A DNA stretch of 64,000 nucleotides. Source: Helicostylum pulchrum. Lineage: Eukaryota > Mucoromycota > Mucoromycetes > Mucorales > Mucoraceae. The DNA lies in assembly GCA_025677825.1 (NCBI GenBank), contig JAIXMO010000068.1:81329-145328 (forward strand), written 5' to 3'. The stretch's first letter is position 1, and each line of letters starts with the position of its first letter. Position numbers and translations under genes: made by a program. The notes beneath the pieces were generated by a model, which ran no database searches, was not told where the DNA came from, and saw only the letters and a list, made by a program, of their open reading frames with translations. Positions 23,399 to 34,362 of the stretch are shown one piece after another.

Positions 23399-25709
23399 AT
23401 GTCTTCTTCACCAAGGTTTTGGCAAAAGTTAGGATTAGGAAAGCAAAGCAAGAACTCGTCTACTTCGACTTCTAGCAGTGGTTCGTTTTTAATTTAACAA
23501 TACAGCCCTTGTGTTTCAGTGTAATATTAAAAATATACGCTTAAAATTTTTTTATAGCAGATAGAAAAGAGGGACTTTCAATGCAATCCTCAATCTCATT
23601 TAACAATGTTCGTGAAGCAACTTTAGCAGATAATACAGAAAAGCAGGCAAAACGTTTTAGGTAAGAAGGCTCATAAAAAAAACTGAGATAAAACCGGTCA
23701 CTCCTTGCTAATATTTCATTATAATAGTAATATGTCATTAAGACATCGAGCTAGTTCTGCTTCACTTAATCAACAAATGACTTCAAACAGTCCACCTGAT
23801 AAGCTTCTAAGAAGAGGTTCCTATATGAAACCATTAAGAAGGATCGATCCAGGTATAATACAAATAAGCATAATATAATCATTTTCAAACTCATGTGATT
23901 ATAATAATGTGGTACAAAGATATTGTCAAATAATGATGTGTATGCATTTTTTTAGAAGAATCAAATTATCTAAAGTTAAATGACTCCTACAACACAAGTA
24001 ATATTCACGGTAAGTCCCCCCGCTTTTCTTATACAATAGAACAATAAAAAATCTCATAACTCTTGTATAAATAGACAGAGTAACTTCCAGTAGAATTTCA
24101 CCCGACCTTCATCAACAGCGAAAGCTTCAAAAACCAACTAGAAAGCCATCTATAGCAGACATGTCCCAAACCGTCAACAGATCCAGTACAGAACAAAAAG
24201 CAACCAGTAAATTACGTCAACCTTCACCTGCAATTGCACATGCTAAATTACTATCACGAAGTGAAAGTTCCAGCTCTATTAGTTCTACCATGACTGTGTC
24301 CAAAAGAAAGAAGAACAATATACCTAAATTATCACACAGCAGCAGTGGTGACGACGATACCAAGTCCTTGACCCGTTCTTCTTCTAACGGAAGCACTACG
24401 GAGAAAAACAAAAGAAAATCCAGCATTGAAAAAAGAAAAAGTAAACAAGACCCTGTCCCTGTTGCACCAGGACAAGATTTCATCATTGACATGCTTAAAG
24501 ATGAACTAGAAAAAGAAAAGGCCTCTTCTCGTTCACTTCAAGGACAAAAAGAAGGTAAAACATAACTTTTTTTTGCGACTGTAACATTCAGTAAAAACTC
24601 AATTATCATATAGCTATTTCCAAAGATTTAGATTACTTTTGTAACTTGGTTGACGAAGTTACAGAAGAAAAAGATACATTTAAACAAAAATACGAACAAG
24701 AAAAAGTAAAGTTTTATTATTATTTATTATTGTATCACCCAACTAACTCTTTTTTTTCACTAGTTAAAAAACGAAGAATTAAAGCAATCTTTAGAAAAGT
24801 AAAATATATACATATATATATACTCTTTTTAAATATATACCCCTCCCCCTTTTTTCTAATTACTTTTTCTTATAGATTAACAGGAGCATCTTCAAAAGGA
24901 GCACCAACAGCTTCTCAGTTAAAGATAGAATTAGAGGTAAAACTAATTTTTTATTGTTTACCTTTTTGAAACCCTAAAAAAAAACTTTTAGACTGTACAA
25001 CAACGAGCCACAGAAGACCAATACGTTTACTATAACAATTTACAATTCAAAACAGACGAAAACAATAAACTACGACACGACCTGAAGCAAGCGCAACGAC
25101 AAATCCAAGTACTTCGCAAGACCATGGAACAAATGTTACGAGCTGACGGTAAAGACTTTGTTGACCACTTTGTTGACGAGGAGTTAAGTCAAAAAAGGTT
25201 TGTGTATACATATTTTAAAGTTTCTGAAGTTCCACAAACTAAAACAATAACAAAATAGTGCTGCCATGTTTGACGGTGGAGAAAAGTATTTACTTTTACA
25301 AACTGGCTATCACCCCGATCAACAATCGCCCGTTTCTTCTCACTTGACTAGACCTACTACAAACCCACCTTCTCCTACACCTTGCTACTCGGCTTTCAGT
25401 CATGACGATGATGAAGATTTATTATCTACTACTTCAAAGGAATCTTACCAAAGCGGTCCTCTTCGCCAACATTATGATTTTTTAAAGTTTGATATCAAAG
25501 ACGATGAAGTCTCCTACGCTAAAAGAAAGGTAAGAAACTAATTGCAAAAAACCTTTTCCCCCAAAGTATACTAATCCAAACTTATTTAGTCTGCAGAATA
25601 CTCTAAAAAAATCGCAATGTCACGAAGAAGAAAAGACCAATTGGAAGAAATGTTAGGTGAAGTAGATTCACAGTTAAACAAGGTCAAGCAAAAGATGCGA
25701 CCTTCTTAA
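23399..25709 (+). CDS. Ser-rich coiled-coil protein, unknown function
   Basis: Eleven exons can be joined in phase: 23399-23480, 23558-23660, 23728-23852, 23956-24009, 24075-24554, 24614-24705, 24764-24798, 24876-24936, 24992-25197, 25259-25529 and 25590-25709, for 542 residues. The N-terminal 270 residues are Ser/Lys-rich and disordered (MSSSPRFWQKLGLGKQ at the start). From about residue 275 to 395 there is a long Glu/Lys/Gln-rich stretch with heptad character (DELEKEK, DYFCNLVDEVTEEKD, KQAQRQIQVLRKTMEQML), and a last coiled coil near the C terminus (RRKDQLEEMLGEVDSQL). A Pro/Ser-rich, acidic linker lies between. No enzyme domain is recognised. Consistent splice phases over ten introns strongly support a real gene; a cytoskeletal or polarity role would be a guess. 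Confidence 0.85.
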
Positions 25710-25778
25710 AAAAAAATACGAAAAAAATTCCTCTCCTCTCTCCCCATTTTAATATATAATGACGCCTATATCCCACTT

Positions 25779-25781
<3 letters not shown>

Positions 25782-25826
<45 letters not shown>
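25782..25826. repeat. (CA)n microsatellite
   Basis: About 22 uninterrupted CA dinucleotides followed by ACATACACACATACATA variants, in the 3' flank of the coiled-coil gene. Confidence 0.95.
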
Positions 25827-25831
<5 letters not shown>

Positions 25832-26036
25832 ACATACATATAAAAAAACACACATCATATAAATTATTATTTTTTACCTTTTGAAACAAAAGTTTATATA
25901 TAAAATAGAATAATAATATAAACAAGTATACATTAATTTATTCTTTTATACAGATATCTTTTTTTACTCGACACTTTTTTCACCATTCTCTCTCTTTTTT
26001 TCACTTGTTCAGCAAAAAATAAAAAAAGCTCGTTTT

Positions 26037-26866
26037 TTAATAACCGAGAGCGGCAATGGCAGAGTTGATTTCCTTGAGGGAATCAGCCTTGGACTCAACA
26101 GCCTTCTTTTGGATGGCAGCAAGAGCGGTCTTACGTTGATAGTAAGCGGCAGACTTTGCCTTACGCTTCTCTTCGAGCTTAGCGACGACATCTTGGTACT
26201 TCCATCCGACCTCGTGAGAGATACGACCGATGGTGGTGTACTTACGACCGGGCTTAAGACGGAGGACACGGAGAGCGGCAGGGATAACCATACGCTTAGT
26301 ACGGTCATAAGGAGCAGGGACACCTTCGAAAAGCTTAATACGATCCAAAGCAGCGGCACCACGAGCAGTCTTGTGAGGAACCATACCACGGATAGCCTTA
26401 TACAAGATACGAGAAGGTGCACGGAAATGGAAAGGACCACGAGTGGGGTTGACAAGACAACGCTTGTTAAGGTAAGCATGGTACTTCACTACATAAAATT
26501 AAATCTTTAATACTTTCGCTCTTTTTTTTTTCTGCATAACCCGCACTACGTACACTTGTTACGGAAGAATTCACCAGAAACGTTTAAAGCTTCACATCTA
26601 ACAACAACAACCTTTTGGCCATTGAGGGCTTGCTTAGAGATGATACTAGCGAGACGACCGAGAAGGTGACCCTTACCGTCAATAACGATGGTCTATTATT
26701 TTAAAAGAAAATATTTTTTTTTTTGTCAGTGTACCGTCATACAGCTTAAAACTCACTCTTCACTTCTACCACCTCTACCACCACCACCCCCTTCCTCCTC
26801 CTTAATAAAAGGCACATACTGCTATATAAAGCTTCCTTTTTTTTTTACCTTTTCAAAAGTAGACAT
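26037..26866 (-). CDS. RPL16: 60S ribosomal protein L16 (uL13)
   Basis: Large-subunit ribosomal protein (L13A in animals). Exons 26866-26849, 26692-26554 and 26488-26037 join in phase to 202 residues, against 199 in yeast. Diagnostic text includes [56 protein letters not shown] and [20 protein letters not shown]. The six-codon first exon, ending right before a GT donor, and the compact introns fit a ribosomal protein gene. Codon use is biased toward GC-ending codons, as in the other two ribosomal genes here. The Lys/Ala-rich C terminus is typical. Confidence 0.97.
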
Positions 26867-27026
26867 GTTGAAATTACGTGAGTAAAAAAATAGAGAGAGG
26901 GAACAAAAAATTTTAATAATTTCTTTACTTTCAAAGACACTCAATATCTAAGCCACACACTTTTATGTTTAAAAACATTCTGGATAAGTTAAAAAAATAT
27001 ATATTTAATCCGGATCGGACTCCCTT

Positions 27027-28642
27027 TTAATTTTGTGTTAAATAAGAATCAAGTTTGAATTTTGGAATAAACACAACTGCCGTCTTCTTCGAATACCAGT
27101 ATTTGACAATGTTTTCTTTTTCAACGAACTCTTCTGCGTCCGGTTTACACTTAGCGTACCAATCGACTCCCTGAATGATGGGCTGCAACGTCTCAATCAC
27201 CGCTGGGTTCTGCAACAAGTTATTACCTTCTTCATCATACAACGCCGTCAACATGTACGTGTCTTTAACCACACACTGTGTCAAATGAATCCCTTCTTCA
27301 TCAATTGGACAGTCCTCCTTGTCCCCATCATCCACCTGTGCCTCTACTTTGCGTTCCACTGACCCCAAATGCAAGGTAAACTCTGTGTCATTCACCACCT
27401 TCTGCAGCAACGCCATCATCATCGTATCGCTCTGCTTCAACTCCTCCACTACCATACTCGGCAACGTATAACTATACTTGAGGAAATAAATAAGCACCTC
27501 CTCTTGTTGCTCAGTAACTGATAAAAGCAAGTTGGCCGCAGATGCTATAATCTCTTGACTTGCAGCTTCTTGTTCCGCTGTAAACTCACGACTTTCAATC
27601 ATTTCGCGTTGCTGTTGTAAACTAGACGTGTTGACTGTCGCGTCCGTGCCTGTGTATATGAGCGAGAACGAAATAGACACTTGGTGACCAGATGTCACAG
27701 GGAAAAAATCCGTCTTCACATCGTTGTACCATGCAACGTAGTAGCATCCTTGTAACGTATCAGATTCAGGTTGAAACAAGGAGGTTTGTCCTTTATACTC
27801 GGTTTGAATATGTCCACCTGTGAAATCAGTTGGTAATATTAAAAGTGCTGTACCATAGCCTTCAGATCTAATATATATAAAAATATAAGTAAATAAAAAA
27901 ACGCGTAACATTTATTTAAGCACACTTACGTTGGTTGATCAAGATTCAATACTTGACCTTCTTCACAAACATGTAATCGGTTCGCTTGTAACCTAGTATG
28001 TTCCGCTATATGTTTTCCCACACCTAAATGAGCAATCATCTCCTGTAACAAATTCTCCTCCAAATACTCTTTGAACGAAAGGTTCAACATAACTTTTGAA
28101 ATATCCAAATAGCTACTTTTACCACTACCATCACCACTAGCAGAAACAACATTTAAAATACGTTTCGCATCCTTTGGACAAAGCGGGAACGTGACGGGTC
28201 CTTCGATCCCCTCTACATTGATAGCCACATCAGGCGCGTTATCTTTAACAGGTATGCCACACGCAAAACTCGTCTCCACGTCATCTAGCGTCGTTGAGTC
28301 CGGTATACATATTTGTTTCAGCTTGGAAATCAAATCATCGAGTTCTTTCCACATGTTTATTTGCTCTCTTTCGCTGTGAATAACCGGCTCGTGATCATCA
28401 GGCAGGTTTTGACTCTTGTAAATTCGACTTTGGAACCGGTTGGCGCTTTGCATATACGCTTCGTATTCTTTTATACTGTCGTAGTCTTCCATGCTATCAT
28501 AATCCTCCTCTTCGTCTCCTTCTTCGTCCTCTGTGTCTTGGGCGTATCGTACTCTTTTTCCGTTGACGTTGACAAACTCCTCCTCGTCTTCATCGTCATC
28601 AGATAGAATAACAACTGTATTATCATTTACATCTTGCGTCAT
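27027..28642 (-). CDS. 2OG-Fe(II) oxygenase-like protein with altered metal ligands
   Basis: Exons 28642-27930 and 27867-27027 give 517 residues. The start is taken at the ATG at 28642, followed by an acidic leader (DDDEDEEEF and EDEEGDEEEDYD). The centre resembles fungal prolyl-hydroxylase-like 2OG-Fe(II) proteins: YGTALLILPTDFTGGHI, then CYYVAWYNDVKTDFFPVTSG and HQVSISFSLIYTG. In active relatives these parts contain an HxD motif just before the GTLV strand and a distal His in a D-x-E-H-E-V segment. Here the first reads LNLDQP and the second NDVKTDFF, so both His ligands appear replaced, while the Asp is kept. The remaining C-terminal 200 residues are acidic and unassigned. Family call moderate; loss of activity is inferred. 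Confidence 0.7.
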
Positions 28643-29467
28643 TATGTACATAAAAAAAAGAGTGAAAAAGATAAAGAAAAGAAGAAGTTGGCGCAGTTCT
28701 CTTTTTTTCAAGCTTATTTTTTTTTCAATTCGCGCTAGACTAGTTCTAGTTTTATTTATAAGTGATTGAACAGTTTGCTTCAAAGTCTTTATTTAGCTTC
28801 ACGGTGCCCTAATAAAAAAACGATATCTACTAAAAAATTAAAAAGAAAAAGGACTGTCTCTTGAAAGTTTGTAATAAAGCGTATGGTTACTACTGTTCGA
28901 ACGCACTTCTTACTCTTTTTGAGAGAAATACTTTAATAGACTTCGCATTACGGCTTTTTAGCAAGCCAATAGGGCTAATATCCACATTCACTAGTATCCA
29001 CCAGAACAATACTTGTTCGATTGATTTATACATCCAACAAAACCGTTTCTCCGTGTTTACAGATTATACTAAAAAAAAAAACCTAAGCAATATCTATCAT
29101 AGAAAGTAGATTGTATTTTTCTAAGGTCTTATGTATTTATTTGGCCATTTCATCATCAATAAATGCAGTAATGTTTTGAAACATCTTTACTATAAAACTA
29201 TGAAAGAAAAAAAGGAGAGTAATCGATATAAGCTCCTTTAAAAGACGTACATAAAAAAAATACTTACTGGTATACACAACTAAATGAAATAAAAGAGAGA
29301 TTTATCTTTTTAAAAATAAATGGTACATTATTTTTTTATGGAGAATATAAGATTTAAAAGGAGGTAAGTTTTATTTAAATAATGATATATATACAAAAAA
29401 AAAATCGAAGGATTTATTGTGGAGGAGCAGTAGTAGTAAATATGTAATTTGAAAAAAAAGAGCTTTT
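28643..29467. other. AT-rich intergenic region
   Basis: About 820 bp between two minus-strand genes. An 82-codon plus-strand frame at 28861-29109 has no recognisable features. No RNA gene was found; a GTTCGAAC near 28894 is not part of a plausible tRNA fold. Confidence 0.5.
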
Positions 29468-30265
29468 TTAATGAGAATGATTTAAATTAAGCAAAAACGG
29501 TATTGCCATACCCGCAACAATAGCACTCAACTGATACCAGCATACATTTTTATGTTTCGGCAGTTCTTGAATCGAATGCATCGCCACATACAAAAAAGTG
29601 CCACCTGAAAACAACAACAAAACACCTGTCCAATATTCTAAATTCAATGCATCAAACTGCTCTTTAAACAATTGCAGCAACAAGTACGTCGATATAGATC
29701 CTGCAGGTGCCGCAACCGAGAACAACAATAAATGCTGTCTTACCGCGGATCTCGATAACACGCCTTCACTTAACAGTACTGTCGTCAATGCAAACGCCGA
29801 AGGTGCTTTATGTAACATGATCGCAAAAAACACAACCATTGATAATTGTGGGTCTGTCACTGACGCTCCTAACGCAATACCGTCTGCTGCTGCATGAACG
29901 ATCAGTCCTATCGTAACTGAATTCGATTCTTTACTGGTGGTCTCTGATTGCCCGTGGTGGTGAACATGCATGGAACTAACTTGGTCTATCACAAACATCA
30001 GTGCAAATCCAACCAGTAACGATATACCCACTGCTGTATGGTTTGTGGCCGATTGTTGAGCGAGATGCTGTTTGTACAATGTCTCTACACCTTCCGGTAT
30101 AATCACCACTAAACTCGTCGAGATTAACAACCCAACACTAACTGACGTCAAGTAATGAAGTTTAGAATCAGATAGTTTTGTAGCTAATGGTATACACCCT
30201 GCTAAAAAACTAGAAACTAACATGGCTATACATAATAGTAGTAGCCATACAAATGCATTCAACAT
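29468..30265 (-). CDS. ZIP family zinc transporter, SLC39A9/Atx2-like
   Basis: Integral membrane metal transporter of the ZIP family, importing zinc or manganese into the cytosol, probably from a Golgi-type compartment as for Slc39a9 and yeast Atx2. Single exon, 265 residues, about eight membrane segments. TM4 carries HAAADGIALGA and TM5 HKAPSAFAL, the two metal-binding motifs of the family. A short His-rich loop (HVHHHGQ) lies between TM3 and TM4, as in other ZIPs. Length is near the usual 300. The start at 30265 is the first ATG and begins directly with TM1. The neighbouring eIF3c gene reads in the same direction with only about 90 bp between them. Confidence 0.93.
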   Translation of the reverse strand: MLNAFVWLLLLCIAMLVSSFLAGCIPLATKLSDSKLHYLTSVSVGLLISTSLVVIIPEGVETLYKQHLAQQSATNHTAVGISLLVGFALMFVIDQVSSMHVHHHGQSETTSKESNSVTIGLIVHAAADGIALGASVTDPQLSMVVFFAIMLHKAPSAFALTTVLLSEGVLSRSAVRQHLLLFSVAAPAGSISTYLLLQLFKEQFDALNLEYWTGVLLLFSGGTFLYVAMHSIQELPKHKNVCWYQLSAIVAGMAIPFLLNLNHSH

Positions 30266-30355
30266 GATGAGAAAAAAGAAGAAAAAAAAAAAAAAAGGGG
30301 AAAAAAAAAATGGTTAAATTTTTAACTTAAAACATTTAATTAAAAATATATAAAA

Positions 30356-32835
30356 CTAGTAAGTCTTGGTTGCAGTAGCAGCATTGTTATTTTCACGGCC
30401 AATATTTAACAAACGTTCATTCTGTTCAACAAATCCCGAAACCTTTTCAGAATACTGAACAGCCGCCAATTGCACCTTAGAAAGTTCAATCTGATGAAGC
30501 ACAACACACTGCGATACTTGATCCAACGAAGCACTCAACTCTTCACCAAAGATCATTTTAGCCACAATCGCATTCACTTGCACTTGACTTAAATTAAACA
30601 TCATTGCCAACTGTGCAATACTAACTGTAGAGTAGTAACTTGCATACGTAAATAAATAAGTACGTAACCCTTCTTCCTGAATTTTATCCACCAACATCTT
30701 CTTGATCTTTTCATTACTTGGCATTAAATCCCAAATCTTGATAGCCAAAATAAAGTCTCGTGCCTTCTCCCACTCACCCGAAGCCAACGCTTTAGCTGCG
30801 CTCATAATATGGTCTCGTGTATTTTCAGGGGGTCCCGTAAACGCTTGACGTTCATTATAATCCAACAATCTACGGAAAGGTCTCGAGATAAACTTTTTAC
30901 TATTGCCTGCTTGAGCCTGTGCAGGAATTTCCAAAAGCATAGAGCAGACCAAAAACACGCACTCCAATAATTCAAGATTGATATGCATATGATAAGGTAA
31001 TAACTGACGTTGTTCAATTACCTCAGGCTCGGCTGGTTGTCCATATCGAGTTTGCGATACGCCTTGAGCTAATAACTCTTTCACTCTACCAGTACCTTGA
31101 ATCTCTTGTAAACTAGCTTGGCATTCTTTAATTAATCCTTGACGGAAAGCACAAAGACCAATTTGAACCATCGTACGGTTATAAAGAATCTGTGTAGCTT
31201 GATCTGCTTGATGAATACTCTCTTGTAAATGAGACATTAGCAACATATCACGCGCAGTATGGAATTGGTCATGAAGAGCATAATGATAGATGTGACACAA
31301 AATAGCACGTGTACGAAGGACAGATGCATCATGCTTATACAAGTAAGAGCATAGTTGATTTACTAGTTCTGAAGGTTCATCTTTAGCTGTAATAATAGAT
31401 GATTGCATTGCCTCGGGTACTTGAGATTCAATAGCAAGAATAACTTGTTCGGGTTTAAAATAAACGTGTTCCAAACGACGCATTATCATACGAGCAACAC
31501 CCTGTTGGATCTTTAAACCTTCGTAATAAATCTGAGTACGCACCAAGATGTTATATAACGCAGGTTCATCACGAAGACGTTCGATATACTCAATTGAATG
31601 AGGATCAATACTCTGTAAAGACTTTGTATAATCTTCATCTAACCTGTCAGTATAACTAATGATCGAACCACGCAATTGTACAATCTGTCCAGGTTCAGGC
31701 ACAATATCCTTTTCATCGTTATCATATTCCTCTGCATCTTCACGAATAGCAAAACTCGTAGTTTCTAAAATATTTAATAACTGGTTTAATTCTTGTGCTG
31801 CACTTTTCCACGTAGCGACCTTCATGCAGTCGCCTGAAGCAACACTAACATCAAAACGTGAAGCTAATAAAGCTTGCAACACCGAAATCTTCTGAAACGG
31901 TGTAATAGCGCTTTTCAAAAGTGCTTCTAATACATTGAGTTGCTCTTTTCGATTGGTGTTCTTTTTACCACGACTTTCTAAAACTTCCTTTAAACGTTCA
32001 AATAAATTTTCTTGCGTGATTTCTGCAATCACTTTCCCGCTCTTGCCAACTTGAGAAAATCCATCTTCACCCGTAGTTTCGGTCTCTCCTTTATCAGCTG
32101 CTTTGACTTTAGGAACTTCTACTTCAACCTCTTCTTCCTCTTCAATCATGAATTCTTCGGGATTCTAATAAACGAAATGTGAATGAATAAAAAATCCTGC
32201 AAATATATTTATTTATTTTTACCTTGCGATATTCAGCAATTAAATCTTCATATTGTTTTGTAATCTTCTTCATCTTTTGCTTAACATTATTCATTGCTTT
32301 AATATTGGTAGAATTCTTCTTTGCGTTCTTTTCCTTAGCTTCCTTTAGACTATCATCGATTTCTGCAACGGCCTTAATATACGCCTTGGGTGTTGAAACC
32401 GCATTGAAACCTGTTGTAACCTTTGCTACTGTTAAATTAAGCTTATCAAATTCTATACAACAAAAAGTATGTTAGTAACCTATAGAAACGAAAAATATGT
32501 AATTCTAAATATACTTTACCAGAGGCTATCAAACCCCAATCGTTATTCTTTTGACCATTCTCAATAGCCTTGACAGACACAAAAAGACCTTCAAGACGCT
32601 TATCCTTCAAGGACTTGACTTGACGTTTAACAGAACTTTCATCATCGGAATCAGAGTCGTCTCCACCTTTCAAGAAACGTGATTTTTTAGGCTCGTCTTC
32701 TTCTTGTTGTTGTTGTTGTTGTTGTTGTCCTTCGTCACCTGACCCATCTGAAAACTCTTCCTCGGAAGAGTATTGTGAGATATCTGAGTCGGTTTCTGAC
32801 TCACTGTCTGAAGTAGAACGAAAGAATCTAGACAT
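30356..32835 (-). CDS. NIP1: Eukaryotic translation initiation factor 3 subunit C
   Basis: Core scaffold of eIF3, linking the 40S subunit to eIF1 and eIF5. Exons 32835-32520, 32452-32223 and 32164-30356 join in phase to 784 residues (yeast Nip1 has 812). The N terminus is the typical acidic and Ser-rich stretch beginning MSRFFRSTSDSESETDSD, with a Gln run, followed by RLEGLFVSVKAIENGQKNND and WGLIASG. The long third exon contains the helical body and the C-terminal PCI domain, including LRTYLFTYASYYSTVSIAQL and IAQLAMMFNLSQVQVNAIV. No damage is seen. The short Gln repeat (about 10 CAA/CAG at 32700-32727) could vary in length between strains. Confidence 0.96.
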
Positions 32836-33117
32836 AGTTTTTATTGTTGTATGTGAAAGAAGAAAAGCAGACAAAAAAATAGGCTCGACAAATTTTTGGC
32901 GCATGTGACATGTCTGGGGGACAGTCACAGGTTAAAGTCAGTTGCCGGATCTACCGAAATTCTTAACGTCGCCAGACTGGTGTGTTAAGAAAAATTTTGA
33001 TAGGTTGAACCTATAGATGAATGTATCAGTATATATGTATTTAAGAAGTTCTGGAGCTAACGCTCAACGTACTTATGTGATTTATTCGATCATCTTCGGA
33101 AAGGAGGGAGGGGAAGG

Positions 33118-34330
33118 TCATCTTTCGAAACAAGTGAGCTGAACCCAACCAATGATATTTCTTGCACCATTCTGACCACGGCTGCTAGTGGTAGAGCGGG
33201 TCGATATTCTTCTTGAGCATTTAGGATTAATACAGGCAACTGCTCCTTTAACTCTTCGTAGTGACTTGCCTTTGGAACCTACAAGCTGTTTCACTGTTGT
33301 TTGAAACAGCTTGTACATTTCAAGGTCAAGTTATATTCGTCGACAACTTGAAATGATCTGATTTGTAGCTCTTGATCATTTATGTATACGGCGATATACT
33401 TCTGGTATGACCTCGTATATATGTCAAATTTTGGTTCCAATCCCCCATGAATATACAAACTGTTCCGTTTTTTTTTTTTGGGCAAATTAAAATCCTTAAA
33501 CAGTTGTTTCCGCTGGTTTGAATATACATGCTGATGTGTCTTTTTAGTCCTTATTCGTCTTGTAAGGATTCTTTTACCCAGATATTTACAGTCTAATTCT
33601 TTGTTTTCATGCAGTCTTAATTCCCTCTTTTTTCTATGCATGCTCGAAAAATTTGCACAATTAACGAGGCCTGCAGTTAGGGAAAATGATGTCTCTTTAT
33701 CGTCAAAACGATCGAGAGATTCATTTGCGCTCTCTTCTTCACTTTCAATAATTTGGAATCGATCTATGCTTTCAAACAGAGAGGTCGGCCTTTTGCTGTT
33801 GATTGCTGCAGTCGTAACAACCCCCAGGGTCCATACCTTGTACAATGACCCTTCCGTCTTTTTTTATTCATGCCTCCAGAAAAGACAATCGGCTTCTTCT
33901 TGGAAGGTGACGTCTGTTTATGCAGAGCCTTGTTTAATTCATACACTTTTGCCTAATCATTCTTTATGGATGAAGAGATCTGATCAATCTTGCCGTATAA
34001 TCGATTGCATAAATCTCTTTGAGACTTGAGTTCAGCGTATAAATGCGTATCCCACGAGTCCTTTCCCGTTTGACGAAATACACTGGTTTTATCCATTCTC
34101 TCCTTCTCTACTACTTTAAATTCCTTTTGTAATTCTTTACGAAGCCACTTACTCTTTTTTATGGTGGCAGTATGATTGGAAAGTTCTTCTTGTACATTTT
34201 CTGTAGTATGATAAGTATCGGTAGAGCCTTCAATTTCTCTGGTAGTCTTGTTTGTTACTTTTTTTTTTGCAACCGGACTTCTGGCCCAAAAAATGAAGAT
34301 TATAACGATCTTTGTACAAAAACGAGAATT
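33118..34330 (-). pseudogene. TnpB/Fanzor-like RNA-guided nuclease, decayed
   Basis: Fanzors are eukaryotic relatives of TnpB (OMEGA systems), with a split RuvC nuclease and a zinc ribbon. Read on the minus strand, the order here matches. A basic N-terminal region is followed by GMDPG near 33830 and VVTTAA just after it (RuvC-I). Next come a Lys/Arg-rich stretch and a two-part zinc ribbon with KCTSCF (about 33320) and CINPKC (about 33225). The end, SRGQNGARNI, is like the RuvC-III motif R-D-x-N-x-A-R-N but with Gly in place of Asp. Lesions: in-frame TAG at 33953-33955, a shift in the C run near 33820, an 11-bp insertion near 33300, and a shift in the A run near 34275. Similar complete proteins are common in Mucorales as I remember them. 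Identification rests on motif order and spacing. Confidence 0.62.
33280..33315. repeat. Perfect 14-bp inverted repeat within the zinc ribbon
   Basis: Arms 33280-33293 and 33302-33315 (TACAAGCTGTTTCA and its complement) flank an 8-nt loop. It sits exactly where the Fanzor-like frame breaks after KCTSCFK, and looks like a small templated insertion rather than a functional hairpin. Confidence 0.85.
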
Positions 34331-34362
34331 TGAATGTGAGACGTCTTTCTTTTAGGATTCTA

